From Protonemura montana (taxonomy: Eukaryota; Arthropoda; Insecta; Plecoptera; Nemouridae): a stretch of DNA of 64,000 nt. Positions within the stretch are counted from its first letter, which is position 1. Each line of letters opens with the position of its first letter. The notes beneath the pieces are model-generated. The model was given only the letters and a program-made list of their open reading frames with translations, was not told the origin of the DNA and ran no database searches. Below are positions 10,921 through 22,189 of the stretch, piece by piece. The stretch lies in contig OX387612.1 of the NCBI GenBank assembly GCA_947568835.1, forward strand, positions 7,130,001 through 7,194,000, given 5' to 3'. The position numbers and the translations under genes were made by a program.

Positions 10921-11462
10921 GTCTAGCCCGTGGGAGAAGATACCAGCACAAGGACTGTCCCCTGCATTGCTACAGTCTAGCCCGTGAGAGAAGATACCAG
11001 CACAAGGACTGGGCAACAGGATTGCTACAGTCTAGCCCGTGAGAGAAGATACCAACACAAGGACTGTCCCCTGCATTGCTACAGTGTAGCCCGTGAGAGA
11101 AGATACCAGCACAAGGACTCCCCCCTGCATTGCTACAGTCTAGCCCGTGAGAGAAGATACCAGCACAAGGACTGTCCCCTGAATTGCTACAGTCTAGCCC
11201 GTGGGAGAAGATACCAGCACAAGGACTGTCCCCTGCATTGCTACAGTCTAGCCCGTAAGAGGAGATACCAGCACAAGGACTGTCCCCTGCATTGCTACAG
11301 TCTAGCCTGTGGGAGAAGATACCAGCACAAGGACTGTCCCCTGAATTGCTACAGTCTAGCCCGTGAGAGAAGATACCAGCACAAGGACTGTCCCCTGAAT
11401 TGCTACAGTCTAGCCCGTGAGAGAAGATACCAGCACAAGGACTGGGCAACAGGATTGCTACC
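10921..11462. repeat. 54-bp minisatellite, locus 1 (about 10 units)
   Basis: The unit contains CTACAGTCTAGCCCGTGAGA followed by GAAGATACCAGCACAAGGAC and a variable tail (TGTCCCCTGCATTG or TGGGCAACAGGATTG). As 54 is a multiple of 3, both strands have long open frames (163-164 codons) made of 18-residue repeats; these have no independent support as genes. The same unit makes a larger array at 22190-23500. Confidence 0.9.
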
Positions 11463-11729
11463 ATTTTATGAATGACATTTCAGTTATAAATTCAGTGGCG
11501 GGATTTAAAAATACTGATTATGCCTGTAAAATAATTCCCAAGACTGTTATAAAAGGTAGAAAATTCGCGTAAAAGCTCAAAACACAAAATATCTTCGTAT
11601 GGAAAAAGCTGTAGAGTAAAAGCCAAGCGGGAAACATCAGCGGAGATAGTTTGTAGTGTTTAAAAAATATATCATTTGGCCCACATTTCAAACCATAACG
11701 ACCGGTGGCGCCTCTGTCGGAAAAGTATA

Positions 11730-11865
11730 TTTTGTAACTTGTGCCTGTTATTTTATCAAGGGTGAAAGCAGTCCTGACAATTTTCCGATAAAGTTACATC
11801 ATGTACAGGTTACGAAAATTTTGGAAATTAAGTTGCTCTTCACCGAGCATTCAAAACCCACTTCA
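11730..11865. repeat. Hammerhead-like repeat, inverted pair
   Basis: A minus copy (about 11730-11790, ending CTGACAATTTTCCGAT) abuts a plus copy (about 11791-11865, TACAGGTTACGAAAATTTTG ... GCATTCAAAACCCA). The GAAAC-GTC core is decayed in the plus copy. Confidence 0.55.
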
Positions 11866-11879
11866 AAAAAATGTGGGTC

Positions 11880-13650
11880 ATGTATTTTGTTGCTTTGGGC
11901 TAACTTTGTAAAAGTGCATTTGGTATATATATATTTTTATGCAATAGTTTTATTTATTTATTGAACTATGATTTATGGGCGATAAAATCTAGATTTTAGG
12001 AACCTATATTTTTACAATTTATTTTTGAGGTAGTATATTTATTGATAATTATACACTTTAGTTGTTTTAATTGTTTAAGAAATGCAAGCATGTAATCAAT
12101 TTGGATGAAAGTGGATTTGAAACTAGTCAAAATTATAACACGGCATCATCAACGAGTTAAACCAATTTTCATAAAATTGGTTAGTGAAACATTATAGTAG
12201 AGTGTATATACATTAAATTTAAATATATTCAAAGCTGTTTTGAATAATTCTAATCTACACATGAACGTGCCTAATGATTGTAAAAGTGTATTATTCTTAT
12301 AGTTATTCACTGGATAGAGAAGCTTCTAATGAAGCATCTGCTTTTATGAAGGAAGGTCTCAGTTTCTATGCATTTTACTGCAGCAGGAAGCGATCTCGGA
12401 ATGATATGCACCACAAATGGAATCTATAAAAGGTAGCAAAGAAATGCATTATCTACGACCAAAGACTAGTTCGTTCGACCTAGATTTACTTACATTACTC
12501 TGATGTTCAAACAATCGTTCGATATTACTTATCTGTCTATGTGTGTGTTTGTGTGAGTGTGAAATGTGTATTTTGTATTTATTTGACGTGAAAGATCGAA
12601 TACAACTTCAAGGAACAGGTATTCAAACAATTTGCAATTGTCCCCTTTTTTATTAGCAAGAAAAGATGCCTTGAACAGCTGTTTATTCTGTCCCGGAAAG
12701 TTTGAAAAACTCTTATAAATTCTAAATCAATTTTAATAACAAAAAGTTTGGTATGGTGTATTAAAAAAAAAATCTGGTGCATTAATTTATAGAAATGGGT
12801 CTTTTCTCACGCATTTATACAAGTTAATATTATTCCTGAAACATTAGCTGTCAGAATTGGTTGGTTGGGTTTTTTTTCGAATATATTTAACTGCAATTTT
12901 ATTTCTGATGTTCACCTGATGGGAAGGGGTGGGGGTGAGAGGCACGCAATTTAGCAACACAGTTTAGATTGTCAAATCGAGTCGGGTTGAAATGTTGACA
13001 CCGAAAAAGATAAACGTAATTTCTAGTTTCTTAATTTTAGTTCTATTAGTTCTAATTTCTTCTTGAATTTTAAATGCACCCGAATTTTTGGGACTGTTTA
13101 CCACACCGACAATTAGTAACCAAAAACAAAAGTCTTGGTAGTTGTCGACAGCAAAGTGCTTACTGGTATCAGAAAAAAACAACAATAAATCAAGGCTCCT
13201 TTAACTCCCTTAGCTTCCCGTTGGCCAACTCATTTCCTTTCTACACCTCCTACACAAAAGCACCATCACGTCATTAAAGGAATTCAATCACAGGTAAAAA
13301 TCGTACACAAATTGGAATTCAAATCGAGTCATAACTGTTAAACCATATGATCGTATTATGTTCTGTGTTGTCATGCCTCTTGAAAATAGATTAGCATGGA
13401 AAGGAAAGAGATGGCAAGTAGTGATCATGATTAGAGGTAAGAAGAAGAAACGTTTGTGTACAACTTCTGTCTGGTCACCTTAGGAAGACGTCAATGTCAA
13501 TGGCCATGACAGCTGTGATGGTCAGTGCTATCGAAGGAAATGATCTCTATTACAGTTTGTTGGTACGGATTGCCTTTTTGCTGATTCATCTAAATTTTTT
13601 TCTTTGTTTTTGCTGGCGTTAAATTGGTAGAATCTTCAATGTTGGTAATT
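11880..13650. other. Gene-free AT-rich spacer
   Basis: No supported gene and no repeat that I can tie to the families above. There is a short TG-rich run near 12540-12560. Confidence 0.45.
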
Positions 13651-13689
13651 TTTGATGATTGATTGATAGTTTTTAAGTGTTTAACAATG

Positions 13690-14052
13690 TTTTAACGACG
13701 ACAACTGGTACTGTAGCACTGGTTTAATGGCGCAGGTGAATGAGTGGTATGGAAAAATATAGCCTAGAAGAGAGGAGAGGAAACCCGGTGGCAGAAAGTC
13801 GGAGTCTTACTCTTGTCGAAGATCAAGGGGACTACCGGCTTAACGTCCCTTCCGAAGGACGGTACAACGTGAACAACAGGATTCTTCCACAAATCCATGC
13901 TGTCGAGAGGTTGATAAGCAAGGTGAATGAAGTTGTAAGACTAACTTTCATCCCTTCAACCTCTCTCCCGAACAGAACTGGTCATGTGTATGATGGTCAC
14001 CCATCTAATACCTGACACAGCGCAGTGTTGCTTAACTTCGGTGATCTCACGA
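13690..14052 (-). mobile_element. 5S rRNA-derived SINE, near full length
   Basis: The minus strand starts with the 5S-like head (GTGAGATCACCGAAGTTAAG, then CACTGCGCTGTGTCAGGTAT, then AGATGGGTGACCATCATAC), then the same body as 4255-4690, with CTCTCGACAGCATGGATTTG and CCTTCGGAAGGGACGTTAAG. The head keeps more of the 5S A box (AAGTTAAG) than the copy at 4.3 kb. An apparent 91-codon frame (13740-14015) is part of the SINE. Confidence 0.8.
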
Positions 14053-14315
14053 TAACTAAATTTTCGGCTACTGCTTAACTAATAGCAGATGCCACAAAAG
14101 TCTTCATTTTTTTATCCAGGTTCGTGAAAAACATCTTAGGAGGTGCTCTTCAGGCATTCAATACCTCTGGTCAGTCCTCATATCTTTGATACATTTTTAT
14201 AAGAAAGTAGTTTGATTAGACAGGCTTACCTTTTAAATTTTAAGTCATTCGAATCAGTTTTAAAATAGTCACGGCCTGTATATAGGCCTACATAGACCTA
14301 CATATACACTGTACA

Positions 14316-14388
14316 TATATGTACTGTAGTTACATATATGTAACTACAGTACATATAAACACACTTTATATATATATAAAGTGTGTTT
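14316..14388. repeat. Two abutting perfect palindromes
   Basis: 14316-14357 is a 42-bp perfect palindrome (arms around GTACTGTAGTTACATA). 14357-14388 is a 32-bp perfect palindrome (arms around ACACACTTTATATA). They share one base. Partly palindromic CATATACACTGTACATATAT precedes them. Confidence 0.9.
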
Positions 14389-14399
14389 TATTTGATAGG

Positions 14400-15440
14400 G
14401 TTTTAATGAAAAAAAAAAAGAAAGTGCGAAACCAAACAATTGGGACCAACATATCCAAAATGGCCAAATGTTTTAAATATATTTAAGTCGGTTTTTGGAT
14501 TTTGACATTTGGTCGACTGAATTGGTCGACGAAATGCAAGGAAGAGATTTTTGCAAGATTTTTTTGTTTCCCCTGGGTTTTCCGCATAGGAGCTAAAACC
14601 AGCAGGCTTTGCATGGCAAAGCTACCGAACTGGGATACGAACTCAGGACTTTTAATAATAACATTTGCTACCCCCATTGCAAGTATTTAAATTTGAAATA
14701 CAATTTCAAAGCATATTGAAACGACGCCCAAACAATTCTGACAGCTGACAAGTTTCACAGGTAATTATTGATTTCTAAAAACACACGAACAAAGAACAAT
14801 TATTGAATTCGAAGCACTTGAGTTTTTGGGATAAACAATACAGCATTGGTAACTGCATTTAGGTCTGCCATTGTTGTATTTCGTTTAAAATCACTTGGTC
14901 AAAACATGGGCTTAGTCTGAACTGCATTTTGACGATTTGACAAATAATAAATACTCAGCAACAAAACAGAAAAATAGCTAAATTATTTTTAGGAACACTA
15001 ATGACCTCTCAAAAATTGAGGCAAAAATTGATGCATCAATTTTTGAGCGGTTGTTATTAATAATAAAATACCCCGCGCATTGCAAGCGTTTGCAATTTAA
15101 ATCCTATTTCGCACAGACATAGTTAGGATTTTTTTTCCCTACAGCAACAAGCCGAGATGAATCTGTTTAAAAGCAGTCATGTTACTTCCTTTCATCTCGC
15201 ATTGTTCCACAACTTAACGAGGTGGTGAGAGGTCCATTCGATTCAGTTAAAACTCGTGGTACACGAACAGTGATTGTGTGCAGACAAATCTGTTTCTAAA
15301 CGTTCTAATGTCACGGTGGACACAACACGACCGTGGTCAGTTGGAGATTTCATTGAAAAAAAGCGCAAGTACATTGTTCGTCGCAAAAAATTAGTATTTT
15401 ATAAGGTTTCCCGCATTTTCCGGCCTTAACGCTTCTGTTT
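14400..15440. other. Spacer with tRNA-like and GCGCGGGG repeat fragments
   Basis: 14605-14650 contains CCGAACTGGGATACGAACTC, which read on the minus strand resembles a pol III B box, like the copy near 19450. 15055-15100 (minus strand) carries the dispersed motif GCAAACGCTTGCAATGCGCG followed by GGGTATTTTATTATTA. No gene is seen. Confidence 0.5.
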
Positions 15441-15442
15441 AA

Positions 15443-15750
15443 CTGCTTTCGTGAAAAAAAATGCCACACAATGACTACTTTACCGTGACAAAAGTGGAGG
15501 ATGCTAGTAGGTAGAGCCACTGTCGTTTCGAGTGTTAAGAAATTTAATTTCGTTATTTCTCGCAGATTACTCGCATTTGATTCATATTGAATAGTGCTTG
15601 TACGTCTACGATTGATACACTTATATCGATATTTTGAGGCGTAATTGTTTTATTTTTGGGTTTTTTTTTTAAATGGTCGGTCGCAAGCGCCGTCTAGTGA
15701 CACATACCGTCGTTTTCTCAGCACACAGTTTAATATTAACGCTGACTCTC
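15443..15750 (-). mobile_element. MITE copy, minus orientation
   Basis: The blocks read in reverse: AATGACTACTTTACCGTGAC, GGAGGATGCTAGTAGG, CACTGTCGTTTCGAGTGTTA, then a decayed GGTCGGTCGCAAGCGCC and the end AGTTTAATATTAACGC. The block order matches 3052-3385. The CGAGCCGGC block is largely lost. Confidence 0.65.
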
Positions 15751-15769
15751 TGATACCTATAAACTCTAT

Positions 15770-16490
15770 GATATTATGATATGTTGCCAGACTGCTAGCG
15801 TTTTAGTGGCCCTGATGCAAGTAGTAAGGTGAAAAGCAAATTAATTTTATAATAAATCATGTCAAAATTTAAATATATATATCTATCCCTTTATGGTTTA
15901 GCTCTGAACTTTATCTAAAAAACCTTTTATAGCGTAAAGATCCAGGCGTCCGATTAGTGTAGGTAGCAATATTTTGTTTTTTGCTTGAGTGAAATTTACC
16001 AATTTTCAAGCTAAATAAATCATCTAAATTAATTTAAGTTTTTAACCTAGTTTAAGCCACAATATGGCTGTTGTTTACCATACTTATCCTGGAAAACTTA
16101 TGCAGGCTACATAAGTGCCAGGTTGATAAATGAAACGTTATCCGTTGATAATGTAAATAGAAACAATCCTTCGAGTGTCACTGTCAGTAATGACGTTTCG
16201 ATGACAGTCTAATGACAGGCTCTAGCTTGACACTGACAAAAGTAAATACCGTCTCGCCGTGCGAATCTGCCTGTTGAGTGTTTTGACAGCTCGCTGCCGC
16301 GGTCTTGACTGGAAACGATTGTAAGTCAGTCTTGATTAATCGCAACGAGTCAATCAAGACGAAGCATGAAAGGTGAAGAGTGTGAAGGATGGAAAGAGAA
16401 AGAACGAGATTAAAACGTGAGAAATGTCTTCATCAAGAGTTCAATATATAAGATGCTTTGGCAGGTACCTGTAGGCCATTTATGCCAGCT
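15770..16490. other. Gene-free spacer
   Basis: No supported gene. Several TGACA/TGTCA-type short repeats occur at 16180-16250. Confidence 0.4.
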
Positions 16491-16499
16491 AGAGGTGAA

Positions 16500-17772
16500 G
16501 TGACAGGCTGCTTGTTTCGCTCCACGCAAAGGAGCGGACACTCGCCGTCGCCTCTGTGCTGGACATTCCGTGACAGGGTGCTTGTTTCACTCCACGCAAA
16601 GTAGCGGACACTCGCCGTCGCCTCTGTGCTGGACATTCCGTGACAGAGTGCTTGTTTCGCTTCACGCAAAGGAGCGGACACTCGCCGTCGCCTCTGTGCT
16701 GGACATTCCGTGACAGGCTGCTTGTTTCGCTCCACGCAAAGGAGCGGACACTCGCCATCGCCTCTGTGCTGGACATTCCATGACAGGGTGCTTGTTTCAC
16801 TCCACGCAAAGAAGCGGACACTCGCCGTCGCCTCTGTGCTGGACATTCCGTGACAGGGTGCTTGTTTCGCTCCACGGAAAGGAGCGGACACTCGCCGTCG
16901 CCTCTGTGCTGGACATTCCGTGACAGGGCGCTTGTTTCGCTCCAAGCAAAGGAGCGGACACTCGCCGTCGCCTCTGTGCTGGACATTCCGTGACAGGGTG
17001 CTTGTTTCGCTCCACGCAAAGAAGCGGACACTCGCCGTCGCCTCTGTGCTGGACATTCCGTGACAGGGTGCTTGTTTCGCTCCACGCAAAGGAGCGGACA
17101 CTCGCCGTCGCCTCTGTGCTGGACATTCCGTTACAGGCTGCTTGTTTCGCTCCACGCAAAGGAGCGGACACTCACCGTCGCCTCTGTGCTGGACATTCCG
17201 TGACAGGGTGCTTGTTTCGCTCCACGCAAAGAAGCGGACACTCGCCGTCGCCTCTGTGCTGGACATTCCGTGACAGGGTGCTTGTTTCGCTCCACGCAAA
17301 GGAGCGACCTTTCGCCGTCGCCTCTTTGCTAGACATTCCGTGACAGGGTGCTTGTTTCGCTCCACACAAAGAAGCGGACACTCGCCGTCGCCTCTGTGCT
17401 GGACATTCCGTGACAGGCTGCTTGTTTCGCTCCACGCAAAGGAGCGGACACTTGCCGTCGCCTCTGTGCTGGACATTCCGTGACAGGCTGCTTGTTTCGC
17501 TCCACGCAAAGGAGCGGACACTCGCCGTCGCCTCTGTGCTGGACATTCCGTGACAGGGTGCTAGTTTCGCTCTATGCAAAGGAGCGGACACTCACCATCG
17601 CCTCTGTGCTGGACATTCCGTGACAGGGTGCTTGTTTCGCTCCACGCAGAGAAGCGGACACTCGCCGTCGCCTCTGTGCTGGACATTCCGTGACAGGGTG
17701 CTTGTTTCGCTCCACGCAAAGAAGCGGACACTTGCCGTCACCTCTGTGCTGGTCATTCCGCGACAGGGTGCT
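16500..17772. repeat. 70-bp minisatellite (about 18 units)
   Basis: The unit contains TGACAGGGTGCTTGTTTCGC, then TCCACGCAAAGGAGCGGACA, then CTCGCCGTCGCCTCTGTGCT, then GGACATTCCG. The 70-bp period is exact for nearly all units, with only point differences. As 70 is not a multiple of 3, each strand carries overlapping frames up to 362 codons; these are artefacts. Single diverged monomers lie upstream of exon 7 in OR-B (about 42905-42975) and OR-C (about 60893-60960). Confidence 0.92.
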
Positions 17773-18126
17773 TTTGGATGAATGAGAAATCAGCAGAAAA
17801 TGAAAAAAATCAAACATCGTGTATTGACTTCTTTAAGAAATCAAATGCAAAATTGCAGTTGACCTTTTCGCGAACTATTACTGCAGAACCGTTCCGCTCC
17901 ATTGACGCAATGGTGCTGTCTCATGGAATGTTGTGCCATTGACTACTGGCCGTTGCCCGCCAAGCCAGAATTAATGATCAACGTTCAATACATATGTATA
18001 ATAGAGTTGTAATATTATTACTTTGATTGAAATTGTATGTGTGCGTTTTTTAACGTGTTTGTTAAATGTGCATTGGCAATATCACTACAATGACAAGCAT
18101 TGAGTTTATAGGAAATTAGTCAGAGG

Positions 18127-18400
18127 GCGGTAATGTTAAGCTTTCTGTTGAGAAAACGAGCCGGTAACAAGTGGTAACGGTATAGTGCCACCCGATAGCG
18201 CTTGCAACCGTCTTTTTTAACAAAGCTCTGTAATAATTACGACTAAAAATTTCGATCCGTTTAAATCCATCATTAAGGTTAGCATTGTTAAAGATTTCTT
18301 AAGCGTATATCAATTTTAAATCGAAACGACTGTGACTTCATCTTATACCTTGCATTTCTTTTTTATACCTTTGCATCTTGCATTTTTGGTAAATTCTGTA
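18127..18400 (+). mobile_element. MITE copy, right end degraded
   Basis: Left end GCGGTAATGTTAAGCTTTCT, then ACGAGCCGGTAACAAGTGGT and GCCACCCGATAGCGCTTGCA as in the reference copy. The right half is much diverged. Confidence 0.6.
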
Positions 18401-18749
18401 TTAAATTAAGTAATCTTATGTTCACAGTCTACCACGCGACAAAATTTCCACAGTTGTCCTTCAGGATCTCTCTATAGCCCGTGTGCATCCTGCCGGAAGT
18501 CCCTCCCCTAAGGACATTCGTCCTGGCACGAGGCATCCTCGCACAGGTGGCTTCTCTTTTGTAGCTAATTAGAATAATTAGAATGCGTACGAGTTTTGAA
18601 TCAATATAAGCGTGGCCGAATGCAAATGACGGGGCAGCTGACTTCACGCATAATCCAGATCTTGAAGATATCGTTCCTCTGTTTTGTCTTGATCCAGCTG
18701 ACAATGCTCGAGACATGGAAATCCAAAAACATTTTTGTAGGTAAATAAC

Positions 18750-19215
18750 TGAGCAAACTCAGTGCAATCCTACAAAAAAGAGCGGTGAGATACCTGGCGG
18801 ATGCTAGTCACAATCCGACCACAGCTGGAGTTTTTTACAAAGATACATGTAGACCATTATTTAAGAAATTCAACATTTTACCATTGACGTGCATTTACAT
18901 CTATAGTGTTATTATTTATGCAATTGATCTTAAAATTATATCATTTGATTTTAGCAGCATAAGATGTAAAAGTAAATACAAATTCAAACATTGTCAACGA
19001 GACAAAAGCCCTGCTGTAATGGGTATTTTATTTTTTAATAATCTCCCCAACAATATAAAAATTATTGTACATGACAAACAATTTGAAATTGTTCTTAAGA
19101 GTTTTTTTATTGTGTTATTGTTTTTACACCGTAGATGAATTCTTGTCTATGACTTTGTCTTGACTTTCCTATACTATCTGACATGTGATCAAAAGGAATA
19201 AAAATATATTATTAT
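18750..19215 (+). mobile_element. LINE 3' fragment (reverse transcriptase ORF C-terminus)
   Basis: An open frame reads ILQKRAVRYLADASHNPTTA, then a CRPLFKKFNILPLTCIYIY stretch and FFNNLPNNIK. This is the typical C-terminal end of jockey/CR1-like non-LTR retrotransposon polyproteins, downstream of the polymerase domain. The element is 5' truncated and ends in an AT-rich (TATTAT) tail near 19215. A related copy lies at 28240-28945 (-). Confidence 0.75.
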
Positions 19216-19424
19216 GATTATTATAAACAGAGTTGTGATGAAAGATGAAATATTTGTATCTTTTGGAAAAGTGCAACAGTCATATCTAGTTTGCTTTTTT
19301 GTGCTTTTATTTTGAAGGAAATAACGTTGTCGTATACCAATAAGGCTAAAAGAAGAAAGTTAAAATATCCCCAAAAAAATTGTCGCATACCTCTATAATT
19401 TAATAATATTTTACTTGGCAAGGA

Positions 19425-19540
19425 AACAAGGCTGGTAATATGTGCGACCGAACTGGGACACGAACCCGGGACCTTCCAATTGCTGGTCGGATGCTCCACA
19501 AGTGAGCTATCCTGGCAAACATGTTCCAGCTTTCGTGGGG
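19425..19540 (-). mobile_element. tRNA-like SINE head fragment
   Basis: On the minus strand, GGATAGCTCACTTGTGGAGC (A box and D-stem GCTC/GAGC) is followed by TCCGACCAGCAATTGGA (anticodon stem and loop, AGC) and CCGGGTTCGTGTCCCAG (B box and T arm). The acceptor stem does not pair, so I call this a tRNA-derived repeat, not a tRNA gene. Confidence 0.55.
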
Positions 19541-20195
19541 TGGGAGACGGGATCCCTATACAAGCGGGCAAGAAGCCGATTTATTAGAAACTCTGGAATA
19601 GGATGCTAATTCAACACTGTTTTCCATTTGCATTATTACTTATCTGTTAATTATATAATATTCCAAATTTAGTTCATGCATTTTTTAACGGCTATAAAAA
19701 GAGAAATCTCTAACGTTACAAACGATTTCATCGATACATTTAAATCGATTTTTACTAAAATAATAACCAGTGCTACATAAAACCAACTTTTAATCTCGGA
19801 GATCTTCTTTTAAGCTTTCCATTTTGCAGGATGTTGATTATTATGAACAAAACATTACAAGAGACAAGCGCATCCTTCAACGCGAAATAAAAAGCGATAC
19901 ACATTTCCACTGTAACTTATCTATTCTCGAATACAGGTGATACAATGCGTTTACAGCTCGGTTATTATATAAATTTTAATTGACTTATTATCATTCGGAG
20001 AGGTGGTTTTAACTCTACGCTGCATTCTGCTCGAATGTTAATTCGACGGCTCGTGCAGAATTCGAGCAAAAACTCAGCACCTTGCGTAACCCAACCACAG
20101 ACCTTCTCAGAAGCATGCAAACTTCTGGCCAACGGTCAAATTTTGGCGACGCCACATCAGATGGACTAATCATACTTTCTTATAAGATAGTTTGA

Positions 20196-20545
20196 CGTGT
20201 TGGAAACACCGGTTCTTATGAGATCACCGAAGTTAAACAACACTGCGCTGAGTCAGGTATTGGGTTGGTGACCGTCATTTGGGAGAGACGTTGAAGGGAT
20301 GAAAGGTACAGCAACTTCATTCGAATTGCTTATCAGTTATCAACCTCTCGACAGCATGGATTTGTGGAGGAATCCTGTTGCTCACGTTGTGCCGTCCTTC
20401 GGAAGAGACGTTAAGCCAGTAGTCGCCTTCCTTCTAGCCTCGATTAGGTTCATCATCATCATCCACTCTTTCACCGACGTCATTAGAGCGGAGCGACAGG
20501 GCCTGAAGTCAAATCAGTACAACGATAAACACCACAAACCAAATA
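20196..20545 (+). mobile_element. 5S rRNA-derived SINE, near full length, plus orientation
   Basis: The head reads AACACCGGTTCTTATGAGAT, then CACCGAAGTTAAACAACACT, then GGTATTGGGTTGGTGACCGT, matching 5S rRNA gene order with a recognisable A box, IE and C box. The body contains CAACCTCTCGACAGCATGGA, then CGTTGTGCCGTCCTTCGGAA and TCATCCACTCTTTCACCGAC. It ends near AACACCACAAACC. Confidence 0.82.
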
Positions 20546-20549
20546 AAAC

Positions 20550-21220
20550 AACACCATTTTTGATTAATGTCAAATTAAAGTGAAATAATTGTATTACTTA
20601 GTGCAGTGTTTATAAGAAATCACAATTACAACTATAATAACAGTATATTTACAGGGATTCCATAGTGCATTGCACTTGCATTGTAAAACTAACAGAATGT
20701 CTATACAAAAAAAAAACTACACGCCATCATGCTCACAATCCAATCATTCATGCCACATAATTACTTCAATAAATCAATCGACGTTGAAAAATAATTAGTT
20801 CACATTCTCATTATCACCCTCTGTGAAGGTGGCAGTGAGTGGGGGGTCCGGAGGGTAACTCCCCCCCCCCCCCTGCTCTTTCCCACCCTAAAGGTCACGA
20901 TTGGATGGCGCTGAAAGGCGATCTCTCTAGGTATTAATAACCAATAACCACTGATATGTTATGACATGTGGCCACCAGTCAACGGGGGTGAACATCCCCC
21001 CCCCCCCTCCCCAGATATGATACAATGGGCACACGCTGCCAATTAACTGGTTTCCGGTTTCAAAGTGGGGGCCGTCTGACGTTTTTTTGTGCTGTTGTTC
21101 TAAAAAGGAGAAGAGGCGGCACAAGTTAAACTATGAGGAGCCTATATTTTTATTGAAAGAGAACCGAGACTTATTGCTGCGCTTAAACATTGAGTTTATA
21201 GGTATAGCCATGGGTCCCGC
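20550..21220. other. Gene-free spacer with poly-C tracts
   Basis: Two C runs of about 10-13 bases occur at about 20861-20873 and 20996-21007. No supported gene. Confidence 0.45.
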
Positions 21221-21222
21221 GC

Positions 21223-21812
21223 TAATGTTGAACCTCCTACAATCCTTTAACACCTAATAACTTTTGTGACCGCCCGAGGCGCTTGCGGCATTTCTTTATG
21301 ACAAACTAGGTGATTGTTTTACATTTTTTATGTTTTTTTTTTGTTATCGGAAAATTGTCAGGACTTTGATTTGATTTTTATTTGTTTGTTTACAAAGTAA
21401 ATTGTTTAACAAATAACTAAATGTATCTAATACTAAATACAATTGTTACTAATCCTAGTTACATATGTTACATTTACAGTTTGTAAAGTATAAAGTAACC
21501 TTGATAAAGTAACAGGTACAAGTAACGAAACGTTGGGAAATTTAGTTGTTATTTACTTAGCATTAAAAAACCAGTTTAAAAAGGTTTTTTCATTACTTGT
21601 GCTTAGGTTATATAAAGGACACATGATTCTAAAAACCATAATCTCCAAAAAATTAACACAGATTGTTTGAGCAAAGTCCAGTATTAAATGCGAGAATCAG
21701 CGAAAAATAAAAAATTACAATAATTAACATTTGAAACGACATTGACACCTTCTAGTAGCATATATTTTTTTGTAGGTCAGTCATTTTCGTGAAGACAGTT
21801 TTACATTAGCGG
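21223..21812 (+). mobile_element. MITE copy split by a nested insertion
   Basis: The left part (21223-21320, GCGCTAATGTTGAAC ... CGCCCGAGGCGCTTGCGGC) and right part (about 21660-21812, AATGCGAGAATCAGCG ... CGTGAAGACAGTTTTACATT) belong to one MITE. The intervening 340 bp hold TTATCGGAAAATTGTCAGGA (about 21345) and the main part of the hammerhead-like repeat (21498-21576), so that element probably inserted into the MITE. Confidence 0.55.
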
Positions 21813-22189
21813 TGAGATTCATAATTAACTATAAACCCAATAAACCCAATCCTTGCTGTCAGGGATTCGGTCAGTCAGTAGGAAAGTCAGGAGTCGGTTG
21901 CGAGTAAGCCATCTGGGCGTGCCTGCCACCTGGTGTTCGGCAAGTCAATTAACAAGTCTTCCACAACGGGTAGGTGAATCTGCCACGAGGGCGGTACGCA
22001 GAGTATACTAACTAACAAGGTAGGCCTGACAGCAGAACAAGAATCTGTTATGACCTAGCTTCACTAATCATGTCGAAGGGCTTTCGTTTTTGCGTTGTCT
22101 ACGATTGATTGCGAAAGGTTTCTAGTAGTTTTTGACCAAAATGAACCCTCTTTTAGCAATGACCATTTAGAGAATAATACCAGATAGGT

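Noticed and set aside
10970-11475. Two overlapping ~164-codon frames on opposite strands
   Set aside because: Both are translations of the 54-bp minisatellite. Openness on both strands follows from the unit length, not from coding constraint.
16433-17591. Open frames of up to 362 codons on the minus strand
   Set aside because: They come from the 70-bp array; the period is not a multiple of three, so all frames repeat the same peptides. No start context, domain or splice support.
18429-18716. 95-codon minus-strand gene
   Set aside because: No known motif, no neighbours or repeats supporting it, and composition typical of chance frames in this GC-richer patch.
19425-19540. tRNA gene (Ala-like anticodon AGC)
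   Set aside because: D, anticodon and T arms are recognisable but the acceptor stem does not pair, and similar degraded copies occur elsewhere, so a tRNA-derived repeat is more likely.
20196-20290. Functional 5S rRNA gene
   Set aside because: Only the 5S-like part is present, with substitutions, and it continues directly into a SINE body shared by several copies without a pol III T-run terminator.
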